From contig NZ_NERW01000001.1 in assembly GCF_003063505.1 (NCBI RefSeq), positions 364,501-428,500 on the forward strand: DNA of 64,000 bases, read 5' to 3'. Position 1 is the stretch's first letter, and the number at the start of each line of letters is the position of its first letter. Source of the DNA: Limnohabitans sp. T6-20. GTDB lineage: Bacteria; Pseudomonadota; Gammaproteobacteria; Burkholderiales; Burkholderiaceae_C. Positions 55,623 through 63,976 of this stretch are shown here, piece by piece. The notes beneath the pieces were generated by a model, which saw only the letters and a list, made by a program, of their open reading frames with translations, was not told the DNA's origin and made no database searches. The position numbers were made by a program, and so were the translations under genes.

Positions 55623-56414
55623 TCACGCTTTTCTTTTCTTGCTCAAAGCGGATGACGGTGCACTCTTGGCCACACTCATGCCCAGAAGCACAGCAAAGTC
55701 CAAGGTCTCCTCGATGGGTTCCGGCGTTTGAATCGCTTTTTCCACGTGGTTCAAATGGTGCAGCAACAATTTCTCAGCGCCAGTGGCATTGCCTGCCTCA
55801 ATGGCTTTGACAATCTCATCGTGTTCGTTCTCGGGACAAGCGCTCTGGTCGGCGTCGAACTGGGCAATGACCAAGCCGGTCAGCGCCACCAATCGGCGAA
55901 CGCTGTCGGCAAAAATGTGGTTATCGGTGGCCTCGGCCAGGCGCACATGGAAAGCACCGGTCAAATGCGCCAGCGTTGCGTGATCCCCGGCTTTTCGGGC
56001 GCTGGCTTCGAGCGCCAGATGTTGGCGCAAGCTGGTGGCTTTCTGACCTTTGAATTTTTGCGCCAAGGCTTGGACGACCGCACGCTCCAAAGCACAGCGC
56101 ACGGCAAAGACCTTGTGCAGATCTTCCTGGCTCGGGCTGGCAACAAAAGCTCCCCGATTGTGGTGCGTCTCCACAATCAATTCCTGATTCAAACGCATCA
56201 ACACTTCACGAATCCGAGTCCGACTGGTGGAGAACACCTCCGCCAGTTTTTCCTCGCTCAGCTTGGTGCCCGGCAACAGGCGGCGCTCACTGATGGCCGC
56301 ATAAATGCGGTCGTAGATGTCTTGGATGCTGAAGGATTTGGGTGCAGTCACAGTGTCATTCCCAGGATGACTAATCCTATCAGCCTCCGAGATAAAGACG
56401 CTTGACATGGTCAT
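55623..56414 (-). CDS. GntR family transcriptional regulator, FadR/FCD type
   Basis: A 263-residue repressor-type regulator. The N-terminal winged helix contains IYAAISERRLLPGTKLSEEK followed by LAEVFSTSRTRIREVLMRLN; the C-terminal all-helical FCD ligand domain spans about residues 105-230, with the metal-binding-type histidines in AHLTGAFHVRLAEATDNHIF. The ATG at 56414 or 56408 overlaps the end of livF by ~30 bases; a GTG near codon 22 is also possible. Being the last gene of the Liv-type operon, it likely regulates that operon and itself, in response to the transported compound. Confidence 0.88.
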   Translation of the reverse strand: MTMSSVFISEADRISHPGNDTVTAPKSFSIQDIYDRIYAAISERRLLPGTKLSEEKLAEVFSTSRTRIREVLMRLNQELIVETHHNRGAFVASPSQEDLHKVFAVRCALERAVVQALAQKFKGQKATSLRQHLALEASARKAGDHATLAHLTGAFHVRLAEATDNHIFADSVRRLVALTGLVIAQFDADQSACPENEHDEIVKAIEAGNATGAEKLLLHHLNHVEKAIQTPEPIEETLDFAVLLGMSVAKSAPSSALSKKRKA

Positions 56415-57153
56415 TCGTCATCAGTGCTTTGGAATCACCCTCCAGTGCGACGTGCCCTGTTTCAAGGACATAGGCATAGGAAGAAAGCGCCAATGCCATC
56501 CGACTGTTTTGCTCCACAAGCACAATGGTGATGCCATCGCGCTGATTGATTTCGATCAGACTGCGACCGATCAAACGAATCACTTGCGGTGCAATGCCCA
56601 AAGACGGTTCATCCAGCAGCAGCAATTTGGGTCTTGCCATCAGCGCCCGGCCAATGGCCACCATTTGCTGCTCACCCCCAGACAGACTGGAGCCTTGTTG
56701 ATGGAAACGTTCCTTGAGCCTTGGAAAACGCTCACAGACCTTCTCCAGGTCAATGGCTATCTCTGCTTTGTCGTTGCGGGTGTAGGCCCCCATCAGCAAG
56801 TTGTCCTTGATGCTCATGTAGGGAAACACATGCCGACCTTCCGGCACCATGGCCACACCTTGCCGAACCAACTCGTGTGTTGCAACGGTATGTGTCGGGC
56901 TGTTGATCACCTGGCCGTTGATCTTGACCTCCCCGGCCATCACAGGCCGCAATCCTGTGATGGCCCGCAATGCCGATGACTTGCCTGCGCCGTTGGCCCC
57001 GATCAAGGCAACGATGCTGCTGCGCGGGACTTTGAGGGTCACGTTTTCAAGCGCACGCACTTCGCCGTAACGCAGCGAAACAGAGCTCAGCGCCAGATGC
57101 GGTTGCTCGCTGCTGTCGCCACCATTGGCTGATATTGGGGATGGTGTGATCAC
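56380..57153 (-). CDS. livF: ABC transporter ATP-binding protein, LivF-like
   Basis: Second ATPase of a branched-chain amino acid/amide-type importer. Walker A ALIGANGAGKSSALRAITGL, signature SLSGGEQQMVAIGRALMARP and Walker B LLLLDEPSLGIAPQ are intact; ETGHVALEGDSKALMTND near the end is the LivF hallmark. It begins with GTG overlapping the livG stop (GTGA). 257 residues. Confidence 0.93.
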   Translation of the reverse strand: MITPSPISANGGDSSEQPHLALSSVSLRYGEVRALENVTLKVPRSSIVALIGANGAGKSSALRAITGLRPVMAGEVKINGQVINSPTHTVATHELVRQGVAMVPEGRHVFPYMSIKDNLLMGAYTRNDKAEIAIDLEKVCERFPRLKERFHQQGSSLSGGEQQMVAIGRALMARPKLLLLDEPSLGIAPQVIRLIGRSLIEINQRDGITIVLVEQNSRMALALSSYAYVLETGHVALEGDSKALMTNDHVKRLYLGG

Positions 57154-57938
57154 AGGCCCAACTCCTCATCTTCTTGGCCCAGATAGGCTTCAATCACCTG
57201 GGGATTGTTTCGAATCTCTTCAGGGGTGCCTTCTGCAATTTTCTTGCCGAAATAAAGCACGTGAATGCGATCGCTGATGGCCATGACCGCTTTCATGTCA
57301 TGTTCCACCAACAACACAGTCACCCCGGAAGCAGCGATCTTTCGTGTGATGGCTACGGCGCGATCGGTTTCCTCAGGATTCAATCCGGCATAAGGCTCGT
57401 CCAGCAACAAGACTTTGGGCTTGGCAGCCAATCCCATGGCAATACCCAGCAATCGCAGCAAACCCTGGGGCAGATAGCGCGCCTGGGTATCGGCACTGGC
57501 CGACAGTTCCATCAGCGCCAGAATGTCTCGTGAACTTTGCGCCAGGACTTGCTCATCCTGTCGTGCACGCGGTAACCGCAACACCACCTCCAGATCAGAG
57601 GCGGTGCGGTGCAGTTGATGCGCCAAAGAAACATGCTCCATCGCGGTCAGGTCAGGAAAGATGGTGGTCTCCTGAAAAGTGCGAACCAATCCCAATCGCG
57701 CCACTTTGTGCGGGCTCATGCCCGTGATGTCTTGCCCAAGCAGCAAAATCTGACCGCTGGTGGGGGTTAAAAACCCCGAAAGCATTTTGAAAAAAGTACT
57801 TTTACCAGCGCCATTAGGTCCAATCACCGACACCACCTGACCAGGATCTCCAGACAAGTGCAGACTCACATCTTCATTGGCGGTGAGCCCACCAAACCTC
57901 TTAGTGATGTGACGTGCCTCCAAAATGGATGTACTCAT
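57150..57938 (-). CDS. livG: ABC transporter ATP-binding protein, LivG-like
   Basis: First ATPase of the importer, 262 residues. Walker A is SVIGPNGAGKSTFFKMLSGF and Walker B is VLLLDEPYAGLNPEETDRAV. The signature reads ARYLPQGLLRLLGIAMGLAA, where LivG proteins usually have LPYGQQRRLEIARAL, so the helix following the signature glycine is altered (L-L in place of Q-Q). VLLVEHDMKAVMAISDRIHV carries the switch histidine. The ATG overlaps the livM stop (ATGA). Confidence 0.92.
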   Translation of the reverse strand: MSTSILEARHITKRFGGLTANEDVSLHLSGDPGQVVSVIGPNGAGKSTFFKMLSGFLTPTSGQILLLGQDITGMSPHKVARLGLVRTFQETTIFPDLTAMEHVSLAHQLHRTASDLEVVLRLPRARQDEQVLAQSSRDILALMELSASADTQARYLPQGLLRLLGIAMGLAAKPKVLLLDEPYAGLNPEETDRAVAITRKIAASGVTVLLVEHDMKAVMAISDRIHVLYFGKKIAEGTPEEIRNNPQVIEAYLGQEDEELGL

Positions 57939-58867
57939 TTTCGGACTCCTTCCTGACGGGCACGGATTGACATCAGGCCATTGGGCATAAGCAAAATCAC
58001 GGCAATCATCAAGACCCCATACACCAAGGTCTGGTATTGCTGGAACTCACTCAGCAGTTCAAACAAGATGGTCAGGGCAAACGCGCCGATCATGGCGCCA
58101 CTGGCGTATTCCAACCCACCCAAAAAACAAAAGAGCATGTAATAAATGCTGTGTTCAACCGTAAAGCTTTGGGGGTAAACACTCTGAGTGAACACGGCAA
58201 AGTAGCTACCACCTAACCCACCCAAACCACAAGCCATGGCAAACGCCAGAACCCGGTAGCGCCACACATCCGTGCCAAAACTCTCCGCCAAGTCTTCATT
58301 CAAGCGCATGGCGCGAAAGATGCGCCCCAACCTTGAATAGTGCACACACCATGTGATCAAAAGCGCCACAGCCAACAGTGCCAACGCCAGGTAATACATG
58401 GGCAGGGGCGAATCGGTCGCAAAGGGTTGCGCCAGACCGGTGATGCCTTTACTGCCTTGCGTGAGATCGCCACCATTCAGAAATGCCAGCCGGATCGACT
58501 CGGTCAGACAAATCGTGAGCATTGAAAAATAAATCCCCTTAAGCTTGAGGATGGCACTGCCAATCACGGCACCCAACAAGGCAGCGACCACGGCGGACGC
58601 TGGCAAAGCCAACCAGAAACTCCATCCCAGCTTTGACAACACGATGGCAGTGGTGTAGCCCCCAATCAATGCGAAACCTGCCTGCCCAATATTGATGCGC
58701 CCGATGGTGAAAGTGATCCACACCCCAAAAGCAATGATGGACAGACCTGCACAGTTCATCAGCACTGACAACATGTACCGTGAATCGCCCACAAATAACG
58801 GCATGACCGCCAGCAGTGCCAAGAAAGCAATGGCGATGACACCATCGCGTTGGTTCAGAATTTTCAT
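57935..58867 (-). CDS. livM: Branched-chain amino acid-type ABC permease, LivM-like
   Basis: A 310-residue inner-membrane permease with about eight to ten helices. The LivM signature segment AFGVWITFTIGRINIGQAGF followed by ALIGGYTTAIVLSKLG is present, as is the conserved loop GRIFRAMRLNEDLAESFGTD that contacts the ATPase. The ATG at 58867 has GGAGAG 7 bases upstream; the open frame to 58909 overlaps livH. Follows livH after 13 bases. Confidence 0.92.
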   Translation of the reverse strand: MKILNQRDGVIAIAFLALLAVMPLFVGDSRYMLSVLMNCAGLSIIAFGVWITFTIGRINIGQAGFALIGGYTTAIVLSKLGWSFWLALPASAVVAALLGAVIGSAILKLKGIYFSMLTICLTESIRLAFLNGGDLTQGSKGITGLAQPFATDSPLPMYYLALALLAVALLITWCVHYSRLGRIFRAMRLNEDLAESFGTDVWRYRVLAFAMACGLGGLGGSYFAVFTQSVYPQSFTVEHSIYYMLFCFLGGLEYASGAMIGAFALTILFELLSEFQQYQTLVYGVLMIAVILLMPNGLMSIRARQEGVRK

Positions 58868-58880
58868 CTGTATCTCTCCC

Positions 58881-59756
58881 TCAACCCCAAGGCTTGCCAT
58901 AAAGCCCATTGGGCTTGAAGATCAGGAACACGATCATCCCGACAAAAATCAGCAAGTACGTGACACTACCTGGCAACAGGTCATAACCAATCGCCTCTGC
59001 AAACCCTAACAAGATGCCTCCCACAATGGCACCGGATGTGACGCCTGCACCACCGATCATGATCATGATGAAAGCCTTGGTGGAGTAACCCGTTCCAACC
59101 CCCGAATTCACACCATAGACCGTGACCAACAAGGCTCCCGCTAAACCCGCCAGGGCGGCCCCGATGGCGAACCCCAATGTGGTGGTGGCTTTGACATTCA
59201 CGCCCTGCAACCGCGCAGCTTCTTTGTCTTGCGCCACAGCACGCAACGCCCGGCCAGGACGGGTGTACTGCACAAACAAGAGCAGCGCCACAATGAAGAC
59301 CACCGATAAAGCTGCTACCAACGCATTCGCATGCGTCAGGATCACGCCGCCTTCAGCCACATCGCCAAACACCCAGACACCATCCGCCACAGCAGGCACA
59401 CCACGCTGTTTTTCACCAAAAACTGTCAACGCCAGGTTTTCCAGCAGCAAGGCGGTTCCTACCGCCATGAGCATGGAATTTTCTTCACGGGTGGCATTGG
59501 CCAGAACCGGTTGAAAGAAAAACCGGTTGAACGCTACACCCACCATCGCCAATGCAGCTGCTGCGCTCAGCAGTCCAAACCAAAACGGCATACCGAATTG
59601 GCCATACACGTAATAACAAATAAATGCACCGAGCATGAACATTTGCCCGTGGGCAAAGTTCACGACGCGCATGATTGAAAACACCATGGTCAGTCCAAGG
59701 GCAATGAGTGCATACACACATCCCAGGACCAATCCATTGACCATCACTTGGAGCAT
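58881..59756 (-). CDS. livH: Branched-chain amino acid-type ABC permease, LivH-like
   Basis: A 291-residue permease. MVNGLVLGCVYALIALGLTM is the standard LivH start, and ATPase-contact loop TRPGRALRAVAQDKEAARLQ followed by GVNVKATTTLGFAIGAALAG is conserved. About eight helices. It is preceded by two strong stem-loops that separate it from the binding-protein gene. Confidence 0.93.
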   Translation of the reverse strand: MLQVMVNGLVLGCVYALIALGLTMVFSIMRVVNFAHGQMFMLGAFICYYVYGQFGMPFWFGLLSAAAALAMVGVAFNRFFFQPVLANATREENSMLMAVGTALLLENLALTVFGEKQRGVPAVADGVWVFGDVAEGGVILTHANALVAALSVVFIVALLLFVQYTRPGRALRAVAQDKEAARLQGVNVKATTTLGFAIGAALAGLAGALLVTVYGVNSGVGTGYSTKAFIMIMIGGAGVTSGAIVGGILLGFAEAIGYDLLPGSVTYLLIFVGMIVFLIFKPNGLYGKPWG

Positions 59757-59788
59757 GGTTTAAAACCTTAGCGAGCAAAGAGAGACAA

Positions 59789-59858
59789 TGCTTTCGAATC
59801 GGTCTGTAGCAGGCGCGATTCGAAAGCAAGAGAATGGACTCGGGCGCGCGTCCGAGTC
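59789..59858 (-). repeat. Two stem-loops between binding-protein and permease genes
   Basis: A perfect 13-bp inverted repeat (59789-59801 and 59816-59828, tgctttcgaatcg / cgattcgaaagca, 14-base loop) lies next to a second hairpin with an 8-bp stem (59835-59858, ggactcgg / ccgagtcc). Neither is followed by a clear T-run on the minus strand. They probably protect the 3' end of the binding-protein mRNA or partially stop transcription. Confidence 0.7.
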
Positions 59859-59876
59859 CATGGAAGTCACCGCCTG

Positions 59877-61067
59877 TCAGTTCTTGATCGTGCCCACAAA
59901 CAGTGTCTGAAATTCCTTGCCATCAAACTCATTCACAACCAAAGGAACCCCCACCTGACTGCGGCGACCAAAGTCTGCATTGCCGGTGAATTCGAGTTTG
60001 GTTGCGCCCCCTTTGACAAAGGGATTGGTCATCGAGAACGTTGCCATTTCTTTCTTGAACACCTCAACGTCATTGACTGCAGCAGGGTTTTTCTTGAACA
60101 CAGCCAGGATCAACTCAAGCGCATAAACCTTGGTGCCGGCTTCGTCGTTCCATTCGCCTACGCGCTTTTTATAAGCCCCAACAAACTCTTTCATGTAATC
60201 CGATTGAATCGACGGCGTTGATGCACCGCCCACGCTCATGAAACCTTTGGCTTTGTCGCCTGCCACCTGCGCCAGTATCTTGGAGTCCTGACCAGTTTCA
60301 GTGGAAATGGTGCCCTTGAAACCCAGGTCACGCGCGGCCTTGTTCAACAAAGGTGCATCGGCAGGCGCAACACCTGACAGCACAATGTGATCCGGCTTGG
60401 TCTTGATGATCTTTGTCATCACCGGCATGAAGTCCTTGGTTCCGGGTTCATAGCTGTCCTGCTCGGCAACCACTTTCAAACCCAGTTTTTTGGCCGCTTC
60501 TACGCCTTCGATCTGTTGGTTCTTGGCATCTGATTCATTGCGTGCCAAGAAAGCGATCGACTTGGCGCCTTTTTTGGTTTTCAGGTACTCATAAATGATC
60601 GGACCAACTTGGTAGCTGGCCACCATGCCCAGCACCGATGCATTGGCCGGTGCTTTGTACAGTTCCTTGGCAAAGGCATAGGGGAAGTGCAATGCCTTGG
60701 CACGTTCCATCACCGGCTTCACAGCCAAGGCCGTGGTGTCAATGTTCGGACCAATGATGTATTTGATGCCCTGACTGGTCAGCTTCTCGGCATTGGTCAC
60801 CGAGACTTTGGGATCGTTTTTATCGTCCAAACCCACCACTTCAATTTTGTACTTCTTGCCACCGATTTCAACACCACCTTTGGCGTTGTACATGTCCGCA
60901 GTGGTTTCCGCACAGTACTTGTTGACGAGCCCCCAGGATGCGGCTTCGCCAGACATCACACCGTTCACACCAATTTTGAGTACTTCTTGTGCATGCGCAG
61001 CCGTCATCAACCAAATTGGTGCAATGGCAGCCAGCGCCACGATTCGCAAAGTCGAACGTTTTTTCAT
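59877..61067 (-). CDS. ABC transporter substrate-binding protein, LivK/AmiC-type
   Basis: A 396-residue periplasmic binding protein. The signal peptide is MKKRSTLRIVALAAIAPIWL ending AAHAQ. The type I fold starts VLKIGVNGVMSGEAASWGLV, and KYKIEVVGLDDKNDPKVSVT and MTKIIKTKPDHIVLSGVAPA are characteristic of the LivJ/AmiC/urea-binding group. It heads the operon SBP-livH-livM-livG-livF-gntR and is divergent from a hydantoin-racemase-like gene, so a hydantoin, carbamoyl or amide compound is a more likely ligand than a plain branched amino acid. Confidence 0.9.
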   Translation of the reverse strand: MKKRSTLRIVALAAIAPIWLMTAAHAQEVLKIGVNGVMSGEAASWGLVNKYCAETTADMYNAKGGVEIGGKKYKIEVVGLDDKNDPKVSVTNAEKLTSQGIKYIIGPNIDTTALAVKPVMERAKALHFPYAFAKELYKAPANASVLGMVASYQVGPIIYEYLKTKKGAKSIAFLARNESDAKNQQIEGVEAAKKLGLKVVAEQDSYEPGTKDFMPVMTKIIKTKPDHIVLSGVAPADAPLLNKAARDLGFKGTISTETGQDSKILAQVAGDKAKGFMSVGGASTPSIQSDYMKEFVGAYKKRVGEWNDEAGTKVYALELILAVFKKNPAAVNDVEVFKKEMATFSMTNPFVKGGATKLEFTGNADFGRRSQVGVPLVVNEFDGKEFQTLFVGTIKN

Positions 61068-61135
61068 ATCTTCAGTCCTTTAAGAGTGAGAGAACAACAA
61101 ATTGATCGTCAGCCAATCCAACGCATCGAAATAAT

Positions 61136-61193
61136 TTATGCAAACAACAAATCAGTTTTTTTGTGTGCATAAATGATTTGCGATCGTATGCAA
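61136..61193. promoter_or_regulatory. Inverted-repeat operator candidate in the divergent promoter
   Basis: An imperfect inverted repeat, ttatgcaaaca (61136-61146) and tgtgtgcataa (61162-61172), has 10 of 11 bases matching, and a third tatgcaa lies at 61187-61193. It sits between the ABC operon and the racemase gene. The GntR protein encoded at the operon's end is the obvious candidate ligand-responsive binder. Confidence 0.45.
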
Positions 61194-61264
61194 TGTAGCC
61201 TACACTTTTGCAAACGAGACAAGTATTTACCCTAACCCAGCCACATTCGAAAAGAGAACTTCGC

Positions 61265-62011
61265 ATGAAAATCAAGGTCATCAACCCCAACACCACCGCC
61301 TCGATGACCCAGCTGGTCGCTATGGCTGCGCAGAGTGTGGCGGGAACCGGCGTACTGATTCAAGCTGCACAACCAGCTGATGGACCGGTGTCAATCGAAG
61401 GCTTTTATGACGAAGCGATGGCCACTGTAGGTTTGCTGGAGGAAATTCGCAAAGGCGAGGCAGAAGGTGTAGATGGTTATGTGATCGCCTGCTTTGGTGA
61501 TCCGGGACTGGATGCCGCACGCGAAATCGCGAAAGGCCCCGTGGTCGGCATTGCAGAAGCAGCCATGCGTACAGCCAGTTACTTGGCCACGGGTTTCTCC
61601 GTGGTCACCACCCTCACGCGCACGGTGATCATTGCCGAACATCTGGTCGATAAATATGGGGTTCGTAGCCACTGTCGTAAAGTGCGCGCCTGCGACATTG
61701 CCGTGTTGGAGCTGGACAACCCCTTGAGCAATGCTTATGCCACCATCTTGGATGAATGCAAAACAGCATTGATCCAGGACGGCAGCGCAGCCATCGTCCT
61801 AGGCTGTGCCGGCATGACCGATTTGTGCAACCGCTTGTCGGAAGATCTGGGGGTTCCCGTGATCGATGGTGTGACGTCGGCTGTGCTGATGGTCGAGTCT
61901 CTGGTGCGTCTACGCTTGGGCACCAGCAAAAAAGGAGACTACGCCCTGCCTCTTCCCAAACCCTATACCGGCAAACTCTGTCACCTGGCACCTCAGGTCA
62001 AGCCATCCTGA
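61265..62011 (+). CDS. Asp/Glu/hydantoin racemase family protein
   Basis: A 248-residue enzyme of the Asp/Glu racemase superfamily, closest in layout to hydantoin and allantoin racemases. MKIKVINPNTTASMTQLVAM is the characteristic start. The two catalytic cysteines are in GYVIACFGDPGLDAAREIAK and AAIVLGCAGMTDLCNRLSED. The ATG at 61265 is chosen; the frame upstream to 61208 overlaps the promoter. It is divergent from a Liv-type importer and may epimerise the compound that is imported. No hydantoinase or carbamoylase gene is in the window. Confidence 0.88.
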   Translation: MKIKVINPNTTASMTQLVAMAAQSVAGTGVLIQAAQPADGPVSIEGFYDEAMATVGLLEEIRKGEAEGVDGYVIACFGDPGLDAAREIAKGPVVGIAEAAMRTASYLATGFSVVTTLTRTVIIAEHLVDKYGVRSHCRKVRACDIAVLELDNPLSNAYATILDECKTALIQDGSAAIVLGCAGMTDLCNRLSEDLGVPVIDGVTSAVLMVESLVRLRLGTSKKGDYALPLPKPYTGKLCHLAPQVKPS

Positions 62012-62378
62012 AATGCCCTTGCGAAATGTGGCTCCACTGTTTCTCAAAACAGTCTAAAGACGTGGCTTCAGGTGACAAACACCGTCACTCGCCCACACAT
62101 TGACACGGTTCGTCAGACCTGCAACATCCACAGCTTCGCCCTGAACCGAACCTTGACTAACTCACGGCCATCAGGATGATCGTTACTGTCGTGCTGGGGC
62201 ACGAGCTCTTTGGCCATGATATGAGCCAAGGGCTGGCCCCCGCCACGCGTTGGGACAACGTGGTGCACAAATTACTGACATACCGGCGATGGCTTTGGCT
62301 TTGATGGGCTTTTTGTAGCTTGCAGTGCGCCCAGTCAAACCACTTCTTGGTCTGCGTCCTTGGGTACCATCTCGATCC
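62012..62378. other. Intergenic region without recognised genes
   Basis: This 367-base stretch holds no convincing gene. A 42-codon frame (62179-62307, beginning MIVTVVLGHELFGH) is open but has no ribosome site or known similarity. No terminator with a T-run or repeat was seen. Confidence 0.4.
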
Positions 62379-62993
62379 ATGGAAACCGAACTCAAACTGA
62401 GCCTGCCTGAGGCAGACCTGCCGCGACTGTTGACTCACCCGCTGCTGAGGACGCCAAGCAGCACGCAGCGCCTGCTCAACACCTATTTCGACACGCCCGA
62501 CCTGGCCCTGCACAAACGCCGCATGGCGGTGCGCGAACGGTTGGCAGACGATCAGTGGTTGCTGACCGTCAAGACGGCGGGACAGAGCGAGAACGGTCTC
62601 TCGCGCAGGCAAGAGTGGGAAGGGCCGACCACGCCAGGTGCTTTGCAGTTCGATTCTCTGGTGGAAGACGAGGCGCTTGCAGCCGATCTGATGGCGCTGC
62701 GGCCACATTTGAAAGCGCTGTTTTGCACCGACTTTCAACGGCAGCGCTGGCTCATTGCCCACGCGGAGGCCCAGATCGAAGTGGCACTCGATCAAGGCCT
62801 CATTCATGTGCCCGGCACAAAGCGGCAAGAAACACTGCTGGAGCTGGAGCTTGAACTGCTCAGCGACCCCGAATCCGCATTGATGGCGCTGGCCGATGTG
62901 CTGCGGCAAACACCGCTAGGCACCGCCAAGCTCACCCCCAGCGATGCGAGCAAAGCGCAGAAGGGCATGGCGCTTTGGCAGCGTTCGCGCTAG
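62379..62993 (+). CDS. CYTH domain protein (inorganic triphosphatase-like)
   Basis: A 204-residue single CYTH domain. The name-giving METELKLSLPEADL (ExExK pattern) is at the N-terminus, followed by LNTYFDTPDLALHKRRMAVR with the tunnel basic residues and QWLLTVKTAGQSENGLSRRQ followed by EWEG. ETLLELELELLSDPESALM supplies acidic metal ligands. The C-terminal CHAD domain found in E. coli YgiF is missing. Such proteins hydrolyse tripolyphosphate or thiamine triphosphate. The ATG at 62379 is chosen. Confidence 0.9.
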   Translation: METELKLSLPEADLPRLLTHPLLRTPSSTQRLLNTYFDTPDLALHKRRMAVRERLADDQWLLTVKTAGQSENGLSRRQEWEGPTTPGALQFDSLVEDEALAADLMALRPHLKALFCTDFQRQRWLIAHAEAQIEVALDQGLIHVPGTKRQETLLELELELLSDPESALMALADVLRQTPLGTAKLTPSDASKAQKGMALWQRSR

Positions 62994-63032
62994 CGCGCCC
63001 CCGCGCCTGACCGCACACGGCAAGCACCCTCA

Positions 63033-63941
63033 TCAAGCGCTGGCCTCGCGCAGCAACGTGGACTCCTGCAAAAAAGTATCAAGCAGGCGCTGCGCGGGCA
63101 AGGACAAGGGCGCGTCCGTGCGCGAAAAAATATGGATGGTGGTGGACGGCAAGGTCTCTTGCAAACTCAGTGCCACCAATCCCATGCGGGGACCGTGTGT
63201 GGCGTAAAACCGCTCAGGCACGATGGCCAAGGTGTCCATGCTGGGCAGCACGGCCAGCAAGGTCGAGAACGACTCGCAATCCACCGTGACCTTGGGCGCT
63301 GCCAGCCCGCGCTGCTCAAAGCCGAGATGCACGGGGTCACCTGGCCCCAGCCTCGGCCCCGAAAGCAACCACGAAGCACCGCTCAAATCATCCAGCCGTC
63401 GCGCTTGGGCCAAGGGATGCCCCTGCTTGGCGACGATGACCGATGGGCTGTCGATGAGTGGAGCAGCCTGCAGATCCCGCCCGATGCCTGCGGGCGGCAA
63501 GGGACCGAGCGCCATGTCCAGCTCGCCAGAGCGCAGTTGCTGCAAGGCTTTGGGGTACAGGGCATCCACCAGATGCACACGCACATGGGGCCAGCGGGAC
63601 TGGAAGGCCGACACCGCGTTCGCCGCCAGCATCAAGGCTGCTGCGGGTGACATGCCCACGCTGAGCGTGGTCTGGCTGTCGCTGGTCAAGGCCGCCACCT
63701 CCTGACGAGCACGTTCGATCTCGCGCACCACGGTGGCCGCACGCGCGGCCAGCATTTCACCTGCAGGGGCCAGCCGGACGCCCTTGGGCGAGCGCACCAC
63801 CAAGGCGGCCCCGAATTCGTCTTCGAGTTGCTTGAGGGCCTTGGTCAAGGCGGGCTGCGTCACGTTCATGCTGGCCGCCGATGCCCGCATGCTGCCGGTC
63901 TGGGCCAGGGTCAGCAGCAGCTGGAGTTGTTGCAATCGCAT
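63033..63941 (-). CDS. LysR family transcriptional regulator
   Basis: A 302-residue LysR protein. The winged helix-turn-helix spans residues 1-60 (LAQTGSMRASAASMNVTQPA followed by LTKALKQLEDEFG), then the linker helix and a substrate-binding domain with two periplasmic-binding-like lobes (TLSVGMSPAAALMLAANAVS, FESRALWP-type regions not seen). It probably controls a divergent gene beyond the right edge of the window. Effector unknown. Confidence 0.93.
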   Translation of the reverse strand: MRLQQLQLLLTLAQTGSMRASAASMNVTQPALTKALKQLEDEFGAALVVRSPKGVRLAPAGEMLAARAATVVREIERARQEVAALTSDSQTTLSVGMSPAAALMLAANAVSAFQSRWPHVRVHLVDALYPKALQQLRSGELDMALGPLPPAGIGRDLQAAPLIDSPSVIVAKQGHPLAQARRLDDLSGASWLLSGPRLGPGDPVHLGFEQRGLAAPKVTVDCESFSTLLAVLPSMDTLAIVPERFYATHGPRMGLVALSLQETLPSTTIHIFSRTDAPLSLPAQRLLDTFLQESTLLREASA

Positions 63942-63959
63942 CGAAAAACCCCTTTTTCT

Positions 63960-63976
63960 GATAACCCATGGTAATC
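63960..63976. promoter_or_regulatory. Palindrome upstream of the LysR gene
   Basis: gataacccatggtaatc is an imperfect palindrome (gataacc / ggtaatc), 19 bases upstream of the LysR start, where autoregulatory LysR sites usually lie. A divergent gene probably starts just past the window. Confidence 0.35.

Noticed and set aside
62157-62909. Minus-strand 250-codon frame over the CYTH gene
   Set aside because: Antisense to a gene with the ExExK signature; no motif of its own and no ribosome site.
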